Shown in pieces: positions 11,535 through 20,964 of a stretch of DNA of 64,000 nt. This stretch comes from Ephemerocybe angulata (Eukaryota > Basidiomycota > Agaricomycetes > Agaricales > Psathyrellaceae): the NCBI GenBank assembly GCA_013368325.1, contig JAACJK010000109.1, positions 1,550,001 through 1,614,000 on the forward strand, in the 5' to 3' direction. Within the stretch, counting starts at the first letter, position 1, and each line of letters begins with the position of its first letter. The translations under genes and the position numbers were made by a program. Under the pieces are notes generated by a model that was not told the DNA's origin, searched no databases, and saw only the letters and a program-made list of their open reading frames with translations.

Positions 11535-12936
11535 ATGGAGATGGACGCCCGTCTTGGACCAGAGGTGCTCGACCTGATAATTGACGAGCTGGAAGGTTCC
11601 ATTTCCACACTTTGCACCATATCACTGGTTTCCAGTCATTGCGCTTCCCGGGCGAGGAGACACATATTCAAGCACGTCAACCTTGGTCATGAAGAAGGGT
11701 CTCCCCCGTATGACGAAGACGACGCGGGCGAGGATGGCGACGATGAACTGGAAGACACCCAATCCACACGGTTCAGCGATTTCCTTGAGCTGTTGGAGAC
11801 AAACGAGATGCTGGGCTCGTACGTCCACTCCCTCAGTATCCGCATGTCATCTTTTATCGGGCGGGAGGACTATGAGGACGACGAGGATTTCATCGACAAC
11901 CTCCCATTGCTGCTGGAACTCCTCCCTTCTCTTTCGTCGATCAGAATGATTGCCCCAGAGATTGGTGATGTCTCCGACTGGAAATCCATGCCCCACCAGG
12001 TCAAAGAGGCCATTACGGACTGTTGCGGACGAGCGAATATTCGCAAAGTCGCCATTATCGGCTTTTGGAACGTCCCTTATCAGCTCGTCTTTTCTGCACC
12101 CAAGCTCGAGGTTTTGGATCTCACGATGGTGAGCCCGAGCACAGACACGGCAGCGTTTGGTTCTGCCACTCCCGGCCCAAACAGGTCCACAGGCTTGATC
12201 GAGCTGGTTGCGCACAGTTCTTCCACCTTCATCCGCCCTCTTGTACTTGCGAGCCCAAAGATGCTATCGTCCCTGAAAACACTTCAATTGGACTTGGGCG
12301 GAACGGAAGATTGGGATACCTATCGTCGCATCCTCCGAGTGTGCCGTGCATCACTGCAGCGGATAGTCCTCGAGGTACAGGTTCAACCTGGTAAGCTAGA
12401 TATATTTTACCTAGTAAACCTAGAGATACTTATATACATTCAAAGTAGGAACCGAGGACCGCATGCCGCCTCTTCCTAACAGCAAGAAACTCAAATTGAT
12501 AGTCCCTTCCATACCCGACTGGCGCCGTACCCACATCTACTTTCCGGAATATGCTATAAACTCCATGAAGTCCACCCTTCTACTTCACGAAAAGACCTTG
12601 GAGACCTTGGAGTTGTTGACTCTCACAGTCTCCTTGAGAACAACCACATTCAAGGTCAATCCTAGCGTCACCATTCTTGAAGACACGACTGGCACATGGG
12701 CGGAAGTCGATGAATGCCTGTCCAGCATACCCAATGGGAAACTTCAAATCGAGCTCAACTTCGAAATCCTTGCGTCTACCGAAGGAGGGGTGGATCATCA
12801 CGACAAAATGGAAGTAATTAGTCAACTATCTGAGAAAGCAGCTACTCTCCTCCCCAAAACTACCCAGGCAGGTCGATTAAACACATTCGTGCATGTTCTT
12901 TCTCTTGAGGAGTACAAGGCCCAAGATAATTCGTGA
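11535..12936 (+). CDS. F-box-like protein, family A copy 3
   Basis: Exons 11535-12390 and 12449-12936 join across a 58-nt intron (GTAAGC...AGTAG) and give 447 aa. The second exon is 488 nt, exactly as in the neighbouring copy. The F-box-like N-terminus reads GPEVLDLIIDELEGSISTL and SLVSSHCASRARRHIFKHV. Compared with copy 2 it carries an acidic insertion (YDEDDAGEDGDDELEDTQ). A second Met two codons downstream could also be the start. The role as an SCF substrate adaptor is inferred from the family. The C-terminal block LNFEILASTEGGVDHHDKME is conserved in all four copies. Confidence 0.85.
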
Positions 12937-13598
12937 AATATGGTACTGAAGTGTTCAAATACTGGCCATCTGTTTCCTATGTTTGCTTAGTCGGTCACTC
13001 CACCGCAGACACCACCACCACCGTCGCTGCAATCCTTGCCCACTTTACCTGCCCTGGCGAAGTTCTCTACTACACGACATGGATTGATCACAACTAGAAA
13101 ACTTCAGGTTCAACCCCTGGGCGCAACCAACAGAGGGGACCGGGACGCATGTGGGGACCGAAGAAAGCCGCAGCACACCCATTCAGATCGGCGGTACTAC
13201 CTGACAAAGGGCTCCACGAGGATCATCGAGCCAGATCTTACCACACTCTTGGAGGCATATGGTGAGCTCCGGTGAGTGTTGGAAATCTTCTTCAAATTCA
13301 ACGCTGGCGCGAGTTCTGAAGGACAGAGCCTGATTCGTCGTCCCTCCGACTTTCTGTTTCAGGAACCTCGTGCAATTTATCAAGTCCCCTACTGCCAGTA
13401 GTCAAGCTCCTGCTCAGCCCCATAGCACTTCGTAAAGGCATTCGTACATCTGCTCGCACCATCTGGGTGGCAGAAGAGAGAATCCCTACTGGCTTCGATC
13501 TAACTTCGACACTCAATCTTCGCCGCCCTCCCCGATAGCCTCTCACTCTCCATCTCTTGCACTACGGATTTGAACACGATTCAAGCATCCCACTTCCG
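12937..13598. other. Intergenic stretch, nothing recognised
   Basis: Holds a short open frame at 13036-13275 that could splice onward, but I recognise no family in it and it matches nothing else in the window. No repeats seen. Confidence 0.4.
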
Positions 13599-15378
13599 TC
13601 AGTAAATACGACCGTGGCTATCCTGACTATAGTCATCCAAGGTTGTTGTTGTCCAGCGACCTGTTGAGGCCGTCGTGGGCGTGTTACATCCTTTACCCTT
13701 CCATGGTTCACCTAGGTCAGATCTCTTCTGGAACTCCATCGGAGAAGGGTGCCTTTGGAGCGTGGTAGAGAATCCCATTCCCATACCCCCACCAAGCCCT
13801 CCCCCGTTTCGCCCGCTCTCTACAACCGTCTCTCGCTCTGCCCATTCTCGCAGGTGGAGCAGCATCCTAGTGGAGAGGATAACGTGGATGTCGGCTTCGG
13901 TTCTGAAGGAACGCGTAGTAGAGGTTAGGTTGGCAAGTGAGGGGATGGCGTGGTACTCACTGGACGAATAGAAACTTGTATCCTTCGGGTGCAGCAAAAG
14001 CGACAAAGATGTTTGCAGACGCCAGGACTGATTTGCGACGCGGGAGAAATCGGTAAGTCGCATATTTGTACCATCTGGAGGGATGTGCTTACTGGAAAGG
14101 CAGACGAAATAGAATATACCATCCCGATAGAATATATTCAAAAGCGTGCTGTTGAAGGTTCGATGTTTGCTGTAAGCGAGCCAGCCCATGATACACATCG
14201 TCACTGCCGCTAACATTTAGTATTCTGTGGCTCCTGTTGTTCCTTCCAGAGGATAGGCGCACCGACGACGCTTGTGAGGAGAATAGCAAATACTGCGCCG
14301 AGGAGGTAGCTCTTCCCGGCCACTGGCATACATGTCACGTTGCCGAACGGGAATTCGAAATCTAGAAGGAGGATGATCACACTAAAAGGGTCTTGTGGAA
14401 TAATGCAATGAAAGGCACGCACACTCCACGGTGGCCATGAACTTTGTGAGGAGGATGAAGGAAGAGACGGATACTCCCTAGCAGAGGGATAAACCCCATT
14501 AGTAGTCAGCCCGTGCAAGCGTGGACGAGTATGAAATACTAACGATACACTGGAACATAATCCAAGCAAGTACCTTCTTATTCCGCCCAGAGAAGGCGTA
14601 CACTCGAATAAACAGGATGCCTAGATGGACTCAGTCGATTGACTCAGTCGTTGAACAATGTGTTGGTCACCTTCTGCAAGGATAACACACAAGGAGGTAG
14701 AAACTGACATAGTTCGCATGATGAGCGTTTGGCTAGGAGTATGTAGGTAGCATGGATAGCTCTGGAAACTCACCGCCGAGACGCCAAAATGCCGCTTTGC
14801 ATGCCTTTGGGCTGAGGTCGACTACTTGTCCATCTGATACCGAATGACTTGGCTTCAGGACCACGGTATGGAGTAAAGGAGGCACTGCAGGTAGAGGCAC
14901 TCACATAGGGCGGCAAGTACGTGGTGAACGAAGATGTAGTACCTCAGAGTGAAGAAAAGCACCTTTGGTAGACTGAGGGGGCTCGGCCACATCAATCGTA
15001 CCTTGAGAAGAAAGGTATATATGAGCGCCGTATCCAGACCGTGATCGGGGTCGAGTGAGTCCACGTACCTCATCCGGGAAGGTGTGTAGAAAGTCCGCAG
15101 CCTAGATAGAGGAGATTAGTGTTACCAGCTAGTAAAGATGAAGCTGAAGTCATTCGTACGACCAACGCGTATCCACTCGCGGCCTAAATGGCAGTAGCCA
15201 GGTGTCAGTTATCCATGCTCTGCAGGCCAGCGGCTTTCCTCACAAGATACTATGGCTCTCACTCATAAGTCAGATCATAGGTCACAGGAAGGGAGAAACA
15301 CACATTCGTTATTGTTGTCGCCCGGTACCCGTTAATGATTGCGTCCCGCAAGGCCCTTGTTATCGCCTCCACATCCAT
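13599..15378 (-). CDS. DUF6533-domain multi-pass membrane protein
   Basis: Member of the large DUF6533 family, seven-helix membrane proteins of unknown function found mainly in Agaricomycetes. The start at 15378 gives MDVEAITRALRDAIINGYRA. Short exons then join to ATTITN-AASGYALV-AADFLHTFPDE-VRLMWPSPLSLPKVLF, which is the DUF6533 core, followed by TLRYYIFVHHVLAAL. Further exons encode GILFIRVYAFSGRNKKVLAW, a family hallmark, and hydrophobic helices such as SYLLGAVFAILLTSVVG and MLAAVTMCIMGWLAYS. Near the C-terminus SRMLLHL-type sequence appears as ILSTRMLLHLREWA, then a Gly/Thr-rich cytosolic tail. There are about ten introns; not every splice site was resolved. Function and ligand are unknown. 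Confidence 0.8.
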
Positions 15379-15782
15379 CCTCGAGTCCTTGACTTCAGTA
15401 ACCGGGACTTAAGGCTGGTGGGCACTATTAGGGGAGGAGAAACTTGACGTGGGGCGTAGGTTTAAGAAAACATATGCCATCTTATCAAGCACACTAGATA
15501 GGACCTAGAGAAAACATCTAATTATACCTTTCCAACTGGGCGCTCCATTGAAGACCACATTGCTGAGCGACCACGAGGTGCGGCGTATATGTATGAGCGC
15601 TGAACAGTTCTTGAAAGCTTGACGGAGCGCCCTGGGCTAATAAGCGCGTGCTCGCACTTCGGAACATTGTGCATGAGTGGGGTGAGTACCCGGTTGTCCA
15701 TGCTGAGTTCCCCAGACATTTTGATGGACAGCATATGATTATTCCGAATGGACTCAGGGAAGCCAACTCAAAGGGACAGCAC
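15379..15782. other. Intergenic stretch before the P450 fragment
   Basis: Lies between the start of the DUF6533 gene (minus) and the broken P450 (plus). Open frames here match nothing I recognise. It may include more decayed P450 sequence, but I cannot align it. Confidence 0.35.
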
Positions 15783-16524
15783 TGAGAAGAGTTAGACAAA
15801 GTGCTAGCTCATAACAGGCTTCCTAACGGGGCAGACCGCGCTTGCTTACCCTACGTCGAGGCCATTGTTAAAGATCCTCAGGTTCGCTTTAATTCTTCTC
15901 CAGGCAGCAGGCTCAAGTCTCCACGCTTCCGACTACTAATCAGCGAAGCACCAGATGGAACCCAGTAGCTCCTCTAGGTACGACTTTCTTTGACAATGGA
16001 GTGAATAGGGCTAATTCACTCCCTATAGGACTTCCACACATGCTCTCAGAGGACGATGAATGCAACGGTTACTTCCTCCCAGCAGGTACAATCGTCGTAG
16101 GAAACACCTGGCAAGCGCCCCATCTCCTCCATCTTCGTCGCACTACCAGTTAACCACAAACATACACTTCCCTCTAATTGCAAGCAGGACAATCCTCCAC
16201 GACCCCTCGACATTCCCCTCCCCCCATGCATTCAACCCCAACCACTTCCTCCATTGACACCCGTCTCCCTCTCCCCGCACCCAAGCCCTCCACACCCCCA
16301 CCTCCGCCCTCTCCTCCGCATTCGGGTACGGCCGCCGCGCCTGCGCCCAGGACGCTTTCCTGGCCGACCAGCAGCTCTTCATCACATTCGCCACCATCCT
16401 TTCGCTCTTCGAAATCGGTCCAGGATTAGACGAGATTGGCGGTCCCGTGCCTGTAGAGGCACGATTCACATCCGGAATGATCTGGTACGTGCGGCGCTGG
16501 GCGCCTATTCGCACTGTATTATAA
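15783..16524 (+). pseudogene. Broken cytochrome P450, C-terminal third
   Basis: The plus strand shows P450 blocks in the right order: EELDKVLAHNRLPNGADRA, YVEAIVKDPQ, an exon with RWNPVAPLG, LPHMLSEDDECNGYFLPAG, AILHDPSTFPSPHAFNPNHF, then AFGYGRRACAQ, ADQQLFITFATILSLFEI and ARFTSGMIWYVRRW. The gene is dead: TGA codons interrupt the frame at 15783-15785 and 16255-16257. The heme loop ends CAQ where the family needs CxG. The N-terminal two thirds, including the membrane anchor, are missing. The original introns are still recognisable. Family members of this type usually act on hydrophobic substrates in the ER; no such activity is expected here. Confidence 0.8.
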
Positions 16525-16910
16525 TCTACCACCTTCATTGTCGACAATGAATGGTCTCCGAGTCGTACTACCACTTCTATTCAAGTTCGCTGTAAATTTG
16601 AGTACGACCTGTGGACTTTCCGAGCCTGACCTCTATCTACCTATGCTGCAACTAGCACTTCTTCCATCCTTCATCTTAGGCTTAGAGCAGCTTAGAGTCG
16701 AGGGACAGCCACTTTGCAACAAATCGCGGCGTCAATTGTGCGCGCATCAATGCCGGTTCACAGTGTCCCAGTTGCCGGCGGCGTGCGCACGCCATCCTCT
16801 TCTGGTTTCCCCTACCTTGATGAGCGCCTTCACATGGAAACACTTTCTTGATATCTGAAGAACCCCTCTCTCTTGCTGCTTGACCGAGTCCACACCACCA
16901 CATCTCCATT

Positions 16911-17637
16911 ATGTCGCGAACAATTGACGTCTCTGCTATCTCTGGCAACGCCCCTGTCGAAGTCAAGGAATTTGTGGGGGACGTCAGCGGCATCTTCGCC
17001 AACAATACCGAACACCAAGGCCCCCTTTTTGGGGAAGCCATCCAGGACAGACTCAGGGTTACTGAGGTGTCTATCAACCAGAAGGCTGAAGCTCCGAAGA
17101 AGTTAGAGGGAAGGGTTGTGATTGAGACTATAATCGAGGAGGACATGCTTAATGGGGGCGGAAACATTCACGGAGGATGCTCAGCGTTCTTAATCGACAT
17201 GTAAGCCTTCAGATACGTTCAGCACTTTTGAAATTTGCTAATATACTTATAGTTGCTCGACGTTGGCGCTCGCTGCATTAAGCCTCGCCACGACACAGAA
17301 GTTGGCATTCACCGTTTCTCAGTCGTTGAACGTGGTGTACCACTCCCCTGCCGGATTGTACTTGCATCTATCTTGTGGACATCTAATTTACGGGCTAATG
17401 ACGTGTTTCTTAACTTTAATAGGGGAGACCATATCCGTATCGTAAACCAGACACTTACGCTCGGGGCACGCGCGCAATCCGTGCGGTCAGAGGTACGGTG
17501 TTCTCCCGTTCGAGCTCACGACTGGCTCACCCACCTTGGTTCAGATCTGGAGCGTCACACATGGTAGACTTGTTGCTTCCGGTACTCACATCAAGCTGCA
17601 ACCTTCCTCTCCCCCGAGCCCGAAAGCAAACCTCTAG
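16911..17637 (+). CDS. Hot-dog fold thioesterase (PaaI/THEM2-like), copy 1
   Basis: Acyl-CoA thioesterase-like protein of the 4HBT hot-dog superfamily, 185 aa. Exons 16911-17200, 17253-17357, 17423-17492 and 17545-17637 sum to whole codons. The core reads MLNGGGNIHGGCSAFLID, with the HGG loop and the Asp eight residues after it. In PaaI and human THEM2 this Asp is catalytic. Then come TVSQSLNVVYHSPAGLGDHI, RIVNQTLTLGARAQSVRSE and IWSVTHGRLVASGTHIK. No signal peptide or membrane helix is seen, so a cytosolic enzyme is likely. The substrate is unknown. A second, divergent copy follows in tandem, and a third, decayed one lies at about 48.5 kb. Confidence 0.85.
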
Positions 17638-18153
17638 ACTTCCTCTAGACCCTGGAACATTGACCCGGCTTAATAGAGCGCCACCTTCCCAGACCTCGAG
17701 AGCCCTTTCACTCTCCGGATGCACGTAGACGAATCTTTTATACTGTCATAACCAGCGCAACAGAGTGCAGTCTTGTTAATACCCATCTTATCCCTTGGCC
17801 TTCCCATAGATTGTGGAGGCGACATACCTCATACCCGCACACAGTCACACACAATCGATATGCTTCCCTCTCCGGCGTCAAACCCTTCTTTGCACATCTG
17901 CCTGCATCACCCCTTGGATAACTATCAATTCGGTATCAGAGGCTGATCACAGTTTGGGTCTTTCCGCGACAGACGAAGCGTTACAGCCTGAATTAACTCG
18001 TGGCTTTAGAAGTGACAGCTTTCACAGCACGCACCTCTCAGAGGACGTAAGTCGAAGCAACTCAAAATCCTTATATTGCAGCAGCGGCGTTCCTTCGACC
18101 TGAAAGCCCCCCAGTTTCATCTCCACCCTCAACCACTACCTAACACCTTCGGC

Positions 18154-18952
18154 ATGCCACCAGACCCAGATTTCCCAGAGGACCCAACTTTTGACATCTC
18201 TCACATTGCGGGCAACGCTTCTCCGAGTACGAAACGCGTCCTTGGCAATGTGCCACTTTTCTTCAGGAATCGATATCCTGCGACCGTCAAAGGCCCTATC
18301 TTTGCGGAATCTATCTTTCCACGCATCAAAGTAGTGGAAATAACGACTGACGAGAACAGGGAGCCAGAGGTGGTGGGCAAGAAGGTGGGCAGAGTGGTCG
18401 TAGAGGTCGTTGTCGACGATGGTGAGTTGAGTGCGATGCCTCGAATTTGACGAGCTAATCGTACGCCACTTTATTTGCAGACATGTTAAACGGGGGAGCA
18501 ACACTGCACGCTGGGTGCGCAGCAGCCTTAATTGCGATGTAAGAGGCTCCCCTTTGCCAAGGCCGCGAAGCTGAATCGTTCACCTTTAGGACATCTACGT
18601 CCGCGATCGAAGCCCTGATAGCGGCCAGTGCGGGACACGTTATCAATAACCTTTCGCAAGCTGTGAATGTCATATATCATTCGCCGGCAGAAAAGTGATT
18701 CGACCATTACTTCCTTAGTGGCTTCGTGCTGACCTTGAACAGAGGAGATCTGCTGAGGCTTGTTAATACGTCGTTAACCGTGGGTGCGAGAGTTCACTCA
18801 GCTCGCACAGAGGTGAGCACCACACATCTTGTTCATGGCACCACACGCCGAATGAGAGCAAACTACAGATCTGGAACGTTACAAGAGGTCGACTTGTTGC
18901 TTCAGGATCCCACGTTAAGATGGTACCTGGTTCGCCAAAGGCCAACTTGTGA
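18154..18952 (+). CDS. Hot-dog fold thioesterase-like protein, copy 2, catalytic Asp lost
   Basis: Tandem paralog of the upstream gene, 194 aa from exons 18154-18421, 18481-18538, 18590-18694, 18743-18812 and 18869-18952. The two middle exons are 105 and 70 nt, identical in length and phase to those of copy 1. The active-site block reads MLNGGATLHAGCAAALIA: HGG has become HAG, and the catalytic Asp position is Ala (codon GCG). The rest of the fold is kept: AVNVIYHSPAEKGDLLRLVN, TSLTVGARVHSARTE, IWNVTRGRLVASGSHVK. The protein probably folds but may lack thioesterase activity, acting as a binding or partner subunit. That is inference. An extra intron splits the active-site exon. Confidence 0.83.
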
Positions 18953-19250
18953 AGGCGGAAGCTTCATCCAATCGAGTTTTATAACCTATGCTTAAGTGTT
19001 GAAAGCTACTAGGAGCTGGTAAGGTCCTGACCACGGACCACCGCTGAGGCTTTGGGTTGTCCGATCGGGAGGTGGAGAAATGAGATTAGTTTGTAGCTTC
19101 GACAAATTTTAGGGGATCCAGAGAAGATTTCAAAGGTTCATGTCAGCCCTAATATTTAAATATATCTAGCATCTCCTGCATTATTGAGCTGGCTTCGGGC
19201 GCACGAAGGTGGTCGACTCAGTCAAGCGGTTCGTTCAGCGCTATTCCCAA
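18953..19250. other. Intergenic stretch, AT-rich
   Basis: Non-coding gap between the second thioesterase and the ATG29 promoter. It includes an AT-rich run near 19150. No gene or repeat recognised. Confidence 0.4.
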
Positions 19251-19263
19251 TCTTATCTTATCT
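19251..19263 (+). promoter_or_regulatory. Tandem GATA-type motif upstream of ATG29
   Basis: TCTTATCTTATCT, identical to the element at 11345, lies 146 bp before the ATG29 start codon. GATA factors mediate nitrogen control of autophagy genes in yeasts, so a regulatory role is plausible but unproven. Confidence 0.4.
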
Positions 19264-19408
19264 AAGATTCCCACGGCAACTATAACTGCATCACCCGAGG
19301 TCGTGGGCCCCGTTGCTCTTGAAGCTTGACCACTACATACCTCATATATCTCATTGACCCGCCGAACCTTTGAACCATAAATCTACTATACTCGAAGGTC
19401 TCTAGTCA

Positions 19409-20807
19409 ATGTCAGCACCACCGCTACGGGTTGTCGTTCGTCTTCCCGGTCCCCGACCCGATAATCCGACTCCTGACCCGCCACAGGTAGATTCGTGAAC
19501 AAACCTCGTATAAATGACTTCATTTTAACTAGGATACATACAGATAGAATGGACGCAAGAGAAAGCTGACATACTCTGGAAGGTTATTGAGCGTTCTCGC
19601 TCGAGCGACAGTGGGGGCGCGGACTGTGAGTACTCATGCATGGATCCCCCAGTGTTCACATGTCGTGGATATTGACGACTTTGTCGTTCAACTCAGGGAA
19701 GGGCTTAGCTGCGCACCTCGAAGTTCCTCTCCCTTACCTTCTCTATCGAGTGAATGCCAGATTCCAAGAAGAGATCAAAGGGCTCAAAGACATCCAAGGC
19801 GCGCTTAGCCCCACTGGCGGCCAGCCCCCACCTTCCCCATTCGCCGCAGAGAGCACAAGCCCACGGACAGCCCAGGGAGAACGACCGAGCCCGCTTCATA
19901 GGCTTCAAACAAGGATGACTGGAAGCTCCCGGCTATCGTCATCTTCGAAGCTTAACACGCCTCTGGGTGTTCGGGCACGGTTGAACTCCCTGACGAACAA
20001 TGCACCAAGACCCAAGAAGATCATTTCTTCGTCGACATTGACTCTACAGGCATCGAAGAAGGAGCACCTCCCGCTCAGGCCCACATCCCCATCATCTGGG
20101 AGCGATGGGGACTCGGAAGACGATGAAGAAGCCCGGAAGGAGGAGGAGGCCGAGCGGGCTGCGGAGGAGCAGGAGACGCTGAATCGCAGGCTGGAGGAGC
20201 TCCAGAGAATGATGACGAATGATGCTATCGGCTTAGTATCTACTGCACGTCCGAGGAGGCGAAGCCTAAACCAAGACCGGGGAAGGTTAGGTGCCCTTTC
20301 TCCGCGGTCGGTAGGGAGTAGCTTCCGCCATGATACTTTGTCTAGCCGGAGCGGGAGTCAGAGTGTGTCAGATACGGGTTCGCCACAGGGCTCGATACCT
20401 GATATACCATCGCCTGCTGACAACTCTCAGTCACAGTCGCCGAGGGGGAGGTATTCCACGGACAGCCGGACGAGTCCCAGGTTCCAGAATGGCGAAAGAC
20501 CAAGGAATTATGTGCATTCGGATGAGTATGGGAGTAGTCATGGGTCGGAGACGTCGAGCTTCACTGATCTAAGCGGTATGCAACAATCATCTGCTCAGTG
20601 GACCTTTCGCTAACTCTGGGTTGTAGACGCAAGTGTATCGGCTTCGGCGCTGGAGAGTGCTCTGATGTCTAACATCCGCGGTGGTGGTGGCTCACGATTG
20701 TAAGTCTCAACTCTTGACTGCATCGACCTTTCCTAAAATTCTGCTTCAGGTCCCAATTCGTGCCGAGCTCGAGAGTCATTAGTAGGAGTAGCCGTCTCCC
20801 CCGATAG
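19409..20807 (+). CDS. ATG29: Autophagy-related protein 29 (Atg29)
   Basis: Atg29 belongs to the Atg17-Atg29-Atg31 scaffold that starts autophagosome formation at the phagophore assembly site. The start at 19409 gives MSAPPLRVVVRLPGPRPDNP. After a first intron follows IEWTQEKADILWKVIERSRS, then after a second intron DWKGLAAHLEVPLPYLLYRV and NARFQEEIKGLKDIQGAL. Together these form the Atg29 N-terminal domain. The remainder is long, disordered and Ser/Pro-rich, with an acidic, coiled-coil-prone stretch (EEARKEEEAERAAEEQETL) around the middle. It ends SRVISRSSRLPR after two more introns. The disordered C-terminal half is usual for the family, where phosphorylation regulates it. Confidence 0.88.
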
Positions 20808-20964
20808 GTTTTCTTTCCTCCATATGACACGTCTCGCCTATTCACACAATCTCGATCACGGCAAGAGCGACTACGAATACATTCATTTGCACACAGGACA
20901 GCGGAACATTCTTTAGGCTACAACCACAAGAAGACAGTCGGAAACCTACGCAATCATCAAGACC

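Noticed and set aside
13036..13546. Open frames suggesting a small spliced gene
   Set aside because: No recognised motif, no clear start with signal or domain, and no paralog in the window.
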